Below are positions 12,801 through 23,300 of a stretch of DNA of 64,000 nucleotides, one piece after another (position 1 is the stretch's first letter; each line of letters opens with the position of its first letter). The notes under the pieces were generated by a model. The model saw nothing but the letters and a program-made list of their open reading frames with translations. It searched no databases and was not told where the DNA came from. The stretch spans positions 186,001-250,000 of the forward strand of contig JAEHOE010000046.1 in NCBI GenBank assembly GCA_016858145.1, read 5' to 3'. Source of the DNA: Edaphochlamys debaryana (lineage: Eukaryota; Chlorophyta; Chlorophyceae; Chlamydomonadales). The position numbers and the translations under genes are program-made.

Positions 12801-13707
12801 AGCCGGGTGAAGTTGCCATCAGCTTCGCGCCTGTACTCGGCAAACTCTCCGAGCCTGGCACTGTTGTTGAACTCCTCGGACAGGCTGAGCTTGTAGAGAC
12901 CCGATGGGGAGAAGATTATGCCGCCTGGGGGGGGGGCGTAATGTGGTATACATGGGGTGGGAAGTCAGACGCCACTTTAGGAGTACTGGAAGGCGATTGG
13001 CTGTCCGGCCCTTTTGCCCCAAACTGCGAACTCACACTCGTCCGGAATTGTGCTCCCAATGAAGATCCCGCACCTGCACACGCGGCAAGCGTTTGCCGTG
13101 TAATGGCAGGTGGTAGTTGCCACGTGCAACTGTACGGCACGGTCGTCCCAAGGATTTAAGGCGGGTGATCCCGACGTACCGAGAGCTGCCGTTGCTTGGG
13201 GCGTGGCACACCTCGCCGGGCCCAATCGTGAGAAGTGGCGTAGTGGCCAGGAGCTTCCGGCCCTTGGCCGTTGTGCCGCCTGTGGGTTCGGGATGTGTTT
13301 CGCGTACATCTCACCCCCCGCAAGCTACTGCCCGCCGAGTTCAGCTTACTCTCACGCAGCTCGCTACGGGCTCCCTGGAGGGATCTCGCGGAGTCCAGGG
13401 CGGCGTCTGCTGCTGCGGCCGGGGCAGAGAGCACAATGCGACAGCGCAGTGAGGTAGGGGCCTGACGGCGGATGGCGGGCAGACCCCGACTCGCTCGCCC
13501 GGCGCGCGCCTTCTCGGCGCCCATAGAGGGCGTGCCTCGAAGCGAGGATGCAATCGACGTTGCATTTGATGGTTTCGCGCGCGCGCACATCGTAGAACCA
13601 ATTATTGACAAGCGATTGGGCCCACCTGCTGGAATAGCACCGGCGAGCAGCACCATGGCAGTTAAAGCCGCAAGCCACACCAAGAGGTGCCGCGGCCATC
13701 GGGCCAT
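9873..13707 (-). CDS. Secreted lectin-like protein (bulb-lectin and ricin-B-like parts)
   Basis: Start ATG at 13707 opens a clear signal peptide (MARWPRHLLVWLAALTAMVL, then LAGAIPA). Phase-consistent exons: 13707-13626, 13406-13315, 13253-13180, 13073-13036, 12924 to about 12694, then pieces near 12650-12478, 12155-12052, 11632-11567, 11393-11312, 11214-11072, 10803-10767, 10657-10558, 10420-10294, 10170-10108 and 9961-9873 (stop TAA). The N-terminal half carries SPSGLYKLSLSEEF, EADGNFTRLW and later DDLDGGVFLKNKDGKTVWTS, the S-x-x-G-x-Y-x-L and D-G-x-x-W pattern of mannose-binding bulb-type lectins. The middle is Cys-rich (WYCQCKPNQ, APWYCKFPFNVTC). The end has QDLCLAT, LVLKKCDD and a Gln-aromatic motif, as in ricin-B beta-trefoils. 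It probably acts outside the cell, perhaps in the cell wall or extracellular matrix. The joins around 12.7-12.1 kb are unresolved; one donor may be GC. Confidence 0.75.
11661..11930 (+). mobile_element. Dispersed repeat R1, short copy in lectin-gene intron
   Basis: From GGAAGTGTAAA to a C-rich tract near 11920, this sequence matches the reverse complement of 38,330-39,075: the shared core includes GCGCAAGGCA, CGCACACGAAGC, CAGCCGATTGGCAC and CCATGTACGGCAGTGTG, followed by a poly-G/GTCGG tract. It lacks the interior of the longer copy. It lies in an intron of the lectin gene, antisense to that gene. No open frame for a transposase; probably a non-autonomous element. Confidence 0.75.
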
Positions 13708-14505
13708 CGCGGCGGAAGTGAGACGGTGCCGAACCAAAGCGTGCGTGCCAGAGCAGGGCGGGGTACGTGGGCCGCTGCTTGGCGCGGGGATACGCCACCG
13801 CTATGTTGTAGCTCTGTGAGCGCGTCGGTGTCCTCGAGTCGCTATTTGCAGGCGCCGCGAGAGCACTTGCCGTACGGTGGCAAGTGGCAAGTGGCAACTT
13901 TCCAACTGCACTCCCTGTCCCCGCTTCGCATACCGCGTCCCACCTGTCCTTTGCGGTAGATGCTACGGTTGCGTTGGGCCTGCAGTGGTCGGCAGCGTGT
14001 CGGCGGTCGTTCTCGAATCGTTCCGGCGACCTCCCTGGGACTGGGGAGGTTCCATCCGCAACCGGGTTCAAGTACGTACCAGACTGCCGTGGAACGCCTT
14101 CCTGCCGTCGCATTCAACTCGCGGGCACCCCGGCGCTATCAAATTGCGTCACGTCTGCCTGTGCTTTACAGCTTTACACCGAGGGAGTTGACTGGTGGTC
14201 CGGGTGTCAGGGCCGAAAAATTTCCAGGAGTACCGGATTTGCGACCTTCTACAGGCGCTTCTTAGCGCGAGCGCAGCGAGCTCGGGCGCGGGATGTCGCG
14301 CAAGGGTCGGGGCAGGCTCGGGAATGTCAACTCGCAAATCGGCTGCAAGCACCAATTACAATCATGCTGAATGCTATGTAATGGGTGAAGACTTCCATTT
14401 CCTAAGGAGAAGCACAAGCACAAACACAAGTACCGACAGATTCACTGCCATCCTCGCGAACGTCTTCTGCGACCGCGAGGCTGTTAGGACTGTTACCTTG
14501 CTCGC
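13708..14505. other. Upstream of lectin gene, no supported gene
   Basis: Presumed promoter side of the minus-strand lectin gene. Several open frames overlap on both strands. One plus frame contains GFATFYRRFLARA, which resembles a reverse-transcriptase motif of Gypsy-type elements, but nothing around it supports a retroelement. Confidence 0.35.
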
Positions 14506-15234
14506 TTGGCTCCTGCAGCGAAGTGGGCAGCGTCAGCACGATACCGGCAGCTGAGTCGTCGACGGGGTCGGCGCGAACGTATGGACATGTGGCGGCTGGC
14601 AATGCAAGACGTACGCGCGCGTGCCATGCCCGACGGGCCAACGCGCTTCCCTGGCGGACTCTCTTATGGAGTCGGGTCAAAAGCCATGAGACTGCCAGAA
14701 CTGCTGCACGTCTGCCCTCTCCTGCCGCCGGAGCGGCGCTCCTGCTTCAAACTGTCACGAGCTGTCACGAGCTGTTTGCACCGTTCCTCCACACCCCCAC
14801 AGGTTCGGCTCCGTGGGACGTGGGGACGCTTAGGCCTCCGTGGGCGCGCTACTCGCGAACGGGCTCGGGCGATGGCGGGCCAGGAGCGGAGGACGCCCAG
14901 CAGCGGCGCACAGGTAATTGACGAGGTACGCTGGGCTTTCTGGGGGCTTTCCTTTGGTGGAGCCGACCTGCCAGCCCCCTTTGGTGCACCGACGCGCGGA
15001 GCAGCCCAGGGTTACTCTAGGGGGACTTTCAGCCTGGAAGCCACTTTCGGCGACCAGGTACCCCGTTCACAGGCACAGGCATTCTGCGTCGGCCAACATC
15101 ATGCGACGCCAAACACCGCGGCACTACGCCCCGTTGTCTATAATAACTCCACACCCCCGTCGGGCACCCGACCTCCGTCCTCCCGCCCTTGCCCTGCTCA
15201 ACCGGGGCTTCACGTCAGCAGCGAAGTTCGTTAA
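14506..15234 (+). CDS. Weakly supported ORF, unknown
   Basis: A 242-residue plus-strand frame without a stop. Parts are bounded by plausible splice sites (acceptor CCCACAG before GTTCGGC near 14803, acceptor CAGCCCAG before GGTTACTC near 15011, donor near 15057), and all those pieces are in one frame and phase 0. Sequence such as GYSRGTFSLEATFGDQ is protein-like. No domain or family recognised. A second frame is also open over the first half, so this may be noncoding or the 5' end of the next gene. Confidence 0.25.
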   Translation: MAPAAKWAASARYRQLSRRRGRRERMDMWRLAMQDVRARAMPDGPTRFPGGLSYGVGSKAMRLPELLHVCPLLPPERRSCFKLSRAVTSCLHRSSTPPQVRLRGTWGRLGLRGRATRERARAMAGQERRTPSSGAQVIDEVRWAFWGLSFGGADLPAPFGAPTRGAAQGYSRGTFSLEATFGDQVPRSQAQAFCVGQHHATPNTAALRPVVYNNSTPPSGTRPPSSRPCPAQPGLHVSSEVR

Positions 15235-15993
15235 GCCTTCTCTCCCTCAAACTCGGTGACCGGCAGAGTGAGGTTGGTCAGCCCGCATCTCACCGTGCGG
15301 AGGCCTGCAGGAAGTCGAGGAGGCACTGTGCGACGCTGTGGTCCCGGCACTTCCTGGCCCAGCGCAGCACCGCGGGCAGCACAACCGACCATCATCGCTA
15401 TCCTGCAAGCGCCCGGACCAGAATGTGCCGGAATGGCGTGAGAGAGAGCAGTGCCTGGCAGGCGGGACGATAAAAGGGATAGGCCTCGGCATGGGCTCAT
15501 CCAATCAAGTGATGATGACTGCCCCAGCCCAGTGCTGGTATCTACCGTCAGGACCTTCCGGCTGACACCCAGAACACCTGCGAGGCCCAAAACTTTCTGG
15601 ACATGAAGCCAGAACGACCCCGTTCCTTCTGGCTGGGTAGGGGAGAACGTGCGGGGCTGGTCCAGTGTATAGATGCTAGGCTGCGTAGCCCTCTCGCTCC
15701 CACCCTGGCCCCCCGTGCCCCGTGACCCATGCCCCCATGTCAAGAAGAGTGGAGCCAGAACCCCATTCCCCCTCCCCCGGCGGAGAACCAAATCCTTCTG
15801 GCTTAGGTTGATGATAGATGTGTCTTCCGGCGCGCGGGGTCCGGCGTGGTCGTGGTCCGACCTCGGATGCGACGTGCTTAAAGCAGGGCCCCGGCCCGCC
15901 GTCCGTCCTGGCTAGTACCGCCTGCGCGGCCTACTTCCGGGCATCCGGGGCGCCGCCGAGGAGGCGCAACCGCTGCCGCCGCCGCGATTGCAG

Positions 15994-17230
15994 CCCACGA
16001 AGATCGATAAGCGAGGCCGGCGGGCTGGGCGGCGGTACCACCGAGCGAGCTGGCCCTTGGTGGGAGTGCAGTGTGAGAGCTCGGTTCCCCACGCACGTGA
16101 AGCACAGCCTCGGCTGGCGGGCGGGGAGACAGGGCCGGAGGCGAGGGCAGGGCAGGCAAAGATTGATGAGGGCAGGGGTGCCAGAGCCAGCACCAAGCAA
16201 GGGCGGTCAATGCTAGAGGCCGCCGTGAGCCTGTGGGCCTGCCCTGCCGTACGTACCAGCTTGCCTCCAGCAATCTCCTGGTACAGCATCCATCCCCCGT
16301 CCCCCGTCCCCGCAGAACGGTGTCCCCCGTCCCCGCAATAAGGTGGCGAATTTTAATCCGCGCGGTTCATCCTCGGGACGAGCAACGCCATACACAGGCA
16401 TGCACGTTGCCAGGCACGCTGCGGGCGGCAGCCACTCATCAGGCGACGCCAACCCTATGTACGTCCTTGCCCCCGGCCCCTAACCGTTGCTAGGGTGGTG
16501 CTGGTATGGGAGGGCCATACCCGGTAGGTGGCGCTACACGCTTAACCTCTCTCAGCCTCGGCTCGGAGCTGGTTCCTATTGTAACATCGCATCCTAACCC
16601 CCCCTTCTCCGCCCCCCTCCCCCCCGCCCCCCTCCTCCCGCAGCAGCAAATCCGCCTCGAAGCGCCTGAGCTGGTCGCCCGCCTACCTGCTGGCCCGGGC
16701 GGCGGAGGCGATGGAGGATTGTGAGCGAGCAGCTGCTGTTCGGCTCCCTCCTGGCGCTGCCGGTAATGGCGGGGAGGTAAGGCTGGGCTTCGAGGCTTGG
16801 GGAGGGGCAACCCCTGCCGGTGGACTGAGTGAGGGTGCTGTGCGTGGTGGAGCTGCAGGCAGGTGGGTTGGGGAGGGGAAGAGCTTGGAGGGGCAGCAGA
16901 CCAGATAGACTGCGTGATGGCCACCCTCACCAACGTGGTGAAGCTGCAGGCAGGTGGGTGCCGTGGAGGAGGGGGAGAGTTGCTTGGGAGGTCGGGGCAG
17001 TAGCATCGGGAGGTGGTGTGTTTGGCGCCAGCAGGGGGGCAGCGCGCGTCTCCATCGCATCCTGCAGGATAGAACACATAGAACACACAGAACACATAGA
17101 ACGTAACTGCGGCCCCGCCGAGGCGGGGCCGCAGCCAGAACATAGCACGCATCGATGAGCGACCGCGGACTGACACCTTCTTTGGCCAGATGAGCTGCAT
17201 TTTCGCTTGCTGGATGCTGTGGACGGCTAG
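15994..17230 (+). CDS. Five-exon gene of unknown function (3' part)
   Basis: Exons join in phase: 15994-16224, 16316-16458, 16644-16776, 16905-16953, 17190-17230 (stop TAG), giving about 198 residues. The first exon follows an acceptor (GATTGCAG) and shows no convincing ATG, so 5' exons are probably missing from the model. The protein starts basic and Gly/Ser-rich (NGVPRPRNKVANFNPRGSSS), then becomes helical and acidic (SWSPAYLLARAAEAMEDCER, then IDCVMATLTNVVKLQADELH), ending RLLDAVDG. It resembles nothing I can name. A 110-base repeat lies in its second intron and a 13-bp hairpin in its last. Support is the agreement of five splice junctions. Confidence 0.5.
16486..16595 (+). repeat. 110-base dispersed repeat, copy 1
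   Basis: Matches 17811-17932 in the same orientation (shared GGGTGGTGCTGGTATGGGAG, GGCCATACCCGGTAGGTGGC, ACGCTTAACC, CATCGCATCCT). It carries a small palindrome around GTATGGGAGGGCCATAC. The copies are about 1.3 kb apart, like ends of an element, but the intervening DNA carries the exons of the unknown gene. Confidence 0.75.
17107..17134. other. Perfect 13-bp hairpin
   Basis: CTGCGGCCCCGCC and its exact reverse complement are separated by GA. It follows a short ATAGAACAC tandem array (about 17069-17102) and lies inside the last intron of the unknown gene. It could fold as RNA or be the end of a small repeat; no function is assigned. Confidence 0.6.
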
Positions 17231-18614
17231 CGGAGAGACTGCATGTAAGGGCGAGCTCTGGGACTCAAGCTCAAAGGCGGCGTACTATGTCTCCTCGCAC
17301 GTCCGGTCGTGGTTGCACTATTACGCTCGTCTGAGCCATAGGGTGTCAGCTAAGTTGGCTGGTAGGCGGGCCTTGTGCCGCGTCAGGCCACGATCGGCAG
17401 CCCTCGTGCCGCCGCATAGAAGCCCCAACCATTCGCACGCAGAGCTAGCATGGTGCGGCATCTGCGGGGCTGTCCGGACGAATGGCTTTGCGGAAAGGTG
17501 TGATATTGTGTTCGATGTCATACATGCTGCGAGTGGTGCTCTGCTGGAGGTCTTGGTGGCCCTCTGTTTGCCCGTGCGACGCTAGGGGCATTTTGGTGGG
17601 ATGTGGTGACGCTGTGCCGGGTGGTGTGGGTTTGGGGCTGCTCTCGACGTGCCTGGATGTGCCTTGGCCCTTCACAGAACACCGGCCCCTCGCGGGCCCA
17701 GACCGCTTTCCAGACAATTGCGCTTGGTAGGCCAAGCGCCAGAATAGAAGTTTTGAGGGGTCTTCCCCTCGGCGACCCCCTAGCAGTGGTTCAACGACCT
17801 ACAGTTGGCTGTTGATAGGGTGGTGCTGGTATGGGAGGGCCATACCCGGTAGGTGGCGCTTTACGCTTAACCCCTCTCAGCTGGTGCTCGGAGGCGGTTC
17901 CTGCTGTAACCATCGCATCCTGCAGGCCCAAGGCTGCTTGCTGACCCCCCCTGGCCATTTTGCAGTGCAGCCTTGCTCACGGTTGCGCTCCCCTTAGCAT
18001 GAGAAACACCCCGACCGGCCGTACGTCGCGGCCTAATCCCTCGTGAAGGCGGAGGTCGAGCTGATTGAGTTGGCAGCTGCGCTTGCATGTAACAGTGTTT
18101 GATTGGCGCCAGGAGCGAGCTGCCCGGTCCTAAGTACTATGCCGTCCTGTTAGGATTCGTCCTCTCGCTCGTTTCTTTTAGAAACCTCCTGTTCCCACTG
18201 TGAGGTCGAAAGCGGCTGACAGTCACCGACACAGAACCAACGGAACTTGAGCTTACCAAGGAACACAACCCGTGGATGGGTACGTAAGCCCCTATTTCTT
18301 GCACAGCTGTTCAGGGCGGTTGCATCGAGCGCACCGAGCGACCGCACCTCGACCGTAACCGACCGTACCGAGCGACCGTACCGTCTGCCCCGCCCAGGTG
18401 TGTCAACATCCCCATCCCCATCTTCGGCAAGGACAGGCTGCCCCGCCCTCGCCAACTACATGACAACACGTGCACGTGCGCAAACCCTAGCACGCACCGC
18501 CCTCCAGTGGCTACTAGGCCGCACTAAGCTCTCCCCCCCAGGCTGCTTCACCTACACGATGCGGCTTCGTGCCACGACGTTCTCGTAAAACCCCCCCAAC
18601 GTTCACTCTGCCGC
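17231..18614. other. Noncoding stretch with repeat copy 2 (17811-17932)
   Basis: Follows the stop of the unknown gene. A plus frame at 17190-17585 is open but is in a different frame from the last exon. The second copy of the 110-base repeat is at 17811-17932. Around 18325-18380 there is a small ACCGAGCGACCG repeat. No gene supported. Confidence 0.4.
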
Positions 18615-19461
18615 CATGCTCCGCACGCACCCGCTCGGCCGGGCGCCGCCGCTCATTTGATGTACCTCCGCCTGCCCGCCCCCAAGAGAATAACCCTCGG
18701 CTTCCGCGAAGAGGTACGTAGCCCTCCGCTCCCTCCCTGCGCTCCGCATCCGCCGCAGTCTCCGCCGTAGCCTCCGCTCGCGGCAGGCGCCCTACTTGCG
18801 CAGGAGCTGCTGCTCCGACTGCACCCGCACGCCCTGGTTCGCCTCGTCGGAGGAGCCCGGGGCCGAGGCAGAGCTGGTGGTGCCAGCGGGCGACTCGGGG
18901 CCGCCGGCGGGCTGCGGCTTGTGCGTGAGCGTGTAGAAGACCGCCGCGCCGGCCGCCAGCACGCCCGCGCCCAGGAGCACGGGCTTGGTGTAAGCGCCAG
19001 ACTGCTCCGCCAGCTCTGCGGGGGGCAAAGGGAATAAGCTGCTTTGCGCAAGGTGTCCGTGCTAGCAGTCCTGGCTGCCCTCGCACGTCCCTGGCTGCCG
19101 GCCCCTGCCATCTTCGCGCACAAGCCCCCTGCACAAGCCCACGGGCCACATGACCCACATCCCACACGACCCACATCCCATAAGCCACGAACCCCCGTTA
19201 TTACTCCCAGCCTCCCGCCCCGCTCGTCTTCGCGACCCACATGCCCTCATCCAAACGCTCCTCCGCTGCATCGCATCTTTCCTGTATCCCCTCACCCGGG
19301 ATGGACCACCTCCGCCCAGCGCCCCTCCCTCCTTCGCGACCCACACGCCCTCCTCCCAACAGGCCCGTTCCTGAATGCGCTCACCCGCGACCACCTCGGC
19401 CAGGTCCACGCCGTTCTCCAGCAGGTTCCGGCCCACGCCGCCCAGCGACGCGTACAGCACG
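18615..19461 (-). pseudogene. Truncated inverted copy of the VTT-domain gene 3' end
   Basis: Reading the minus strand, this reproduces the end of exon 4 (VLYASLGGVGRNLLENGVDL, then AEVV), the whole following intron, exon 5 (ELAEQSGAYTKPVLLGAG to SEQQLLRK, stop near 18795) and about 170 bases of 3' flank of the intact gene at 42.0-44.4 kb. Intron and flank are also highly similar, so this is a recent DNA duplication, not a retrocopy. The match ends abruptly at 19461, mid-exon: everything encoding the N-terminus and VTT motifs is missing. Exon 5 is intact but has no start, so no working protein is expected. Confidence 0.88.
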
Positions 19462-20383
19462 GCTCCCGCCAGCTTTGCGTGATCGCACAGATGACCTACC
19501 GCCGCGCAGGCCGCCAGCACTCAAGCCCGCGCCCATGAGCCCGGGCTTCGCTTGTGCGGGCGCCGGATCAACCGGCCGGCTAGCTCTGCCGCCGTGCGAG
19601 GAGGCTGGCAGCGCGCTGAGGCTGCGAGGGGCAGGTGCAGACGAAGCGCCTCAAGCAGGTCCGGCAGTCCATGTGCGTGGCGTGGCCCCATCCAGTAGCG
19701 CATGCGCATGGCTGCCCCGAGCAGGTGCTTGCTAAGCTTGCTTTGTGAAGTCTTTCTTAAGCCCCGCTCCGTTACTACCCGCGCTCGCACGCACCTTGCA
19801 GAGGCATGAGCCAGCGCAGCGAGGGCCAAGCCAGAGGGCGGCGTGTGACTGGCAAGGCATGTGAGGCTTCCTGGGGAGAGGGACAGCAGGGATGGTGGGG
19901 TGGGAAAGCGGCGGGGGCAGGCGGTCGGAGTGGGCCAGACGGCCGCAGTGCTCCCCATGCGAGGCAGATGGGCTGAGAGCGCAGTGTCGTGTGTTCAGCC
20001 AGGATGACAGAGGGTGACAGGACGCCTATGCCCCAACTTACCGCCAAAGGTTCGTCAGCTCAAGTAGTCCTTTTCTGGGGGGCCTGCCGCCTCCAAGCGC
20101 TAGTGGACGCCGCTGCGCGGACGGACCGGTGTGGGCGCAGCGAGCGTGTGATGTGCACCACGGCCAAGCCAAGGTCTGCACGGGATGGAAGGGACAGAGG
20201 ACACAGAGGCGCGTGGAACGCTGTTCGCAACGGCCACACATGCATGCTACCACCGGCTACTTTGTGTCGCACCTTCCCGAGATCCAGCCCAGCGCGCGCG
20301 CCGGTGACCCGCTCACCTGCCATCTCTTCCAGGCATGTGCGCGCCCCCTTGAGCTATCAAGCACGCCCGCGACCCACGGTGGG
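19462..20383. other. Between VTT fragment and paralogue B, no gene seen
   Basis: Contains only overlapping open frames typical of GC-rich DNA. Probably the 3' flank of paralogue B. Confidence 0.4.
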
Positions 20384-23300
20384 CTACCGCTGCTCTGGGC
20401 CGTGGGCTGCGTCATCCCCGCTCCCCAGCCTCCAGTCGGCAGTCCCGGGGCCATCCAGCCTGTTGCCGTACGGCCTCAGTGAAGCCGCTTGCGAGGGGCC
20501 CAGCGACCCGCCGCCGCCGGGCTGCCGCGCCGCCGGCTGCCCCAGGGGTGGCGGCGGCACGCCCAGGGTCCGAGCCACGCTGTCCGAGCCGCTCCAGGGC
20601 CGGCGCCCTCCGCCCGCCAGCGCCGATGCTAGGTCGTGCTCGACCGTGGACGACGCTGGTCGCCGCTGCGCCATCCGGGCTTGCAGCGCGTCCAGCCCCA
20701 AGCCAAGCCCGAGCCCGAGATCCTCGGCGGCTAGGTCGGGAGCTGAGCTAAAGCCGTTCGGCGCCGAGCGTTCCCCGCCTCCGGCCGATGCGAGCAATGC
20801 GCCCAACAGCCGCCTTGACGCTTCCCCGGCACCACCTGGTGTTGGGCAGTGCGCACGCGGGCATGAGCGAGGGCATGAGCATGAAAGGTGGGGCTTACGA
20901 TGATTCAAAGCTAGGGCTGGGCAGGGCGACAAAGTTCCTGTGTTCCTGGCCAGCCACATACAACAGTGCAGTGTGTTGCATGCATCGGCTCCCTAACTAC
21001 GCGTGCCCGACGACTGCAATGCGCACTCACCCTCGCGTTGCCTGAAGGGAGGCCCAAGCAATGCGGGTTGCGTCTCATCCATTTCGACCTGTCATCAGGG
21101 CGGCGGAGGGCGGACGATAACATGTGAGGAGAACAGGCGCTTACATCAAGCGCTCGTGTTGCCAAGTGAAGATGCGTGGCTGCTCTTACAGACTCCTGCC
21201 AGTTTGCCACGGGCGTGCATGGCTTCCCAAGGAGGCAGGTAGGCCCCCCGCTCCCCGGCCCCTGCCCGCAGAGCTAGCGAGGCATTCGGCGCGTGCAGAA
21301 ACTCACGTCATCAGGAGCGACGGTCTGCATGCGCAGGAGCAAGGACCCATCCTCCAGCACGCCCCATGACGCCACCTCCCGATCCGCGAAGATGCGGGAA
21401 GGCACGTTGTGCAACAACCGCACGTCCCCGCCGGCGGCCCGAACCTGCACGAGACAAACACAGGCGGCGGTCTCATGTTACGACAGCAGCAGGCGACAGC
21501 GGCACGGCAGGTGCAGGCGTCGGCAGAGCGGATACAGCCTTGGCCCCAAGCCAGTCACCCAAGCCAACCCAGCCATCGTTCAGCCGATTATCGCCACGCA
21601 CACCGCTCGAGCAAAGCTCCGCCGCATCTGTCCGCTCACCTCGCACTCGATAGCGTCTCGGTCCAACGGCCCTCCGTCCACCTGGACCCGCAGAGCCACC
21701 ACTGCCGGCAGCTGGTCCGCCGGCAGGAGCGCAGCCATGCTGGCCGGCATGAGGATGGGCGGCAACAGGGCCTGGCCGCTGCCGCGGGACTGGGACGGCA
21801 CGGCCAGTGCGCGTGGTGGCAGGCGCCCAGCGGCGGCGGCGGCTGAGGAGGGTCCGCCGCCAGCACCCGGCTGCCCCGCCCACGCGTCCCGTTCTGCTGG
21901 CTCCAGCAAAGCGGCCTCGCGGCCTCGCGGTTGCACGTGCTGCGCGTGCTGCGCTGACAGCGCCCGCCGCCCGCCTAGCCCGCCGCCGCCACCGCCACCG
22001 CCGCCGCCGAGGGTTTGTTGACTGCCTAGCGGCTGCTGCGGCTCCGCAGCCTCCGCACCTAGGAGGCCCTGCCGCCGCTCCGCCAGCAGCTGCAGGAGCA
22101 GCGACAGCGGGAGCCTGCTGCCGCCGCCGCGGCCGTCGCTGAGCGACCCCGCCGCCAGGGCCTCGAGCTCCTCCTCGCCGGCGGCAGCGGCAGCGGCGTA
22201 CGACGATGCCCCGCCTCGCGGCTCTCCGCCACCCAGCGACAACGCTGTCTCAGCCGTGGCCCGTGCTGATAGCAGCCGGTCGGCCAACGGCACTCCAGCC
22301 AGCGGTGGGCCTGACGCAGCGCGCCGCTGGGCCCCGCCACTGCCTCCGCCGCCAGCGGCGGCGGAGAGCCCAGCAAGGGCCCCGCGAAGCTCCGGAAGCG
22401 CCAGCAAGCGCTCCAGGCTGGCGCCTTGTAGGCTCGACACCGTCTGGCCTTCGGGCACCGTAAGCAACTGGGACGGCCGCGGTCGTGAGCCGTCATCACT
22501 AACCCCTGCGGCGCCGCCTGTGCCGCCGCCTGTTGGGCGTGTGCGGCCGGGTATGGGAGGCCCCAGCGCGAAGCGGCCGCTTGACGACGCCGGCGGGCCC
22601 CTGGACTCCTCCGCTGCATCTCCCAGCAGGTGCTCGTGCGACCGGTGCTGCTGCTCCGGCTGTCGCGCCATACCTGACGCACGCGCGCCGAGCGCGCCAA
22701 GCGAGACGGAGGCATGGGGCCCCGAGCGGGTTCCCCCTGCTGCTGCGCTGCCGTCCTCCTGCGGCTCGCGCTTGGGGGCCGCCGCGCCAGCAAACGCCGC
22801 CAGGCGGGCAGGTCCCACTAGGGGCCCGTCCGCGGGCCGTCCAGGCGGCCCGAGGCTGCTGGGGCCTTCTGCCCCCGGGAAAGGCCTTTCGTCGCCGCTA
22901 GCTGGGGTCATGTCAGCGTCGCGTGTGCTGCGATCACCGCCTGCGCCGCCGCTCTCCAGGCCGCCTGTGTCGCTGCCGACGAGCCCGAGCCCTCGCTCAA
23001 TGCCGGTCCAGGGGCCCGACTCCTTGACCAGCGGAACCCCCTCCGCCTCCGCCGCTTTGATATTGGGGTCCTTGGGCGACCGCAGCAGCAGCACCAGGCC
23101 CTCCTCGGGGCTGTGCCGCCAGCCCATGAACCACTTGCCCTTGGCCAGCTTGCGCAGGCTGGTGCCGGTGACCCAGTAGTAGTGCGCGCCCTTGTTGTAC
23201 AGCAGCTCGCCGCGGTGGGGCTTGGGCTGGAGCCGCCCGTCCAGCTGGACCTGATGCCGACAAGGTAAGGGGGAAGAGCGAGCTTGGGTTCAGAAGAAAG

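Noticed and set aside
13884..14381. Possible Gypsy-type reverse-transcriptase motif (GFATFYRRFL).
   Set aside because: No catalytic motif, integrase or long terminal repeats nearby; probably chance.
15231..15791. Minus frame containing CRDHSVAQCLLDFLQASA-like sequence in one register.
   Set aside because: That register has stops just upstream and no acceptor; the other registers look random.
16486..17932. Direct repeats as long terminal repeats of a retrotransposon.
   Set aside because: The DNA between carries phase-matched exons of an ordinary gene and no polyprotein; the ends lack TG...CA and target duplications.
19989..20903. A 304-residue plus-strand frame.
   Set aside because: It is antisense to the last exon of paralogue B, whose composition and frame are better supported.
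22059..22793. Minus frame of 244 residues inside paralogue B.
   Set aside because: Shadow of exon 5 in another frame.
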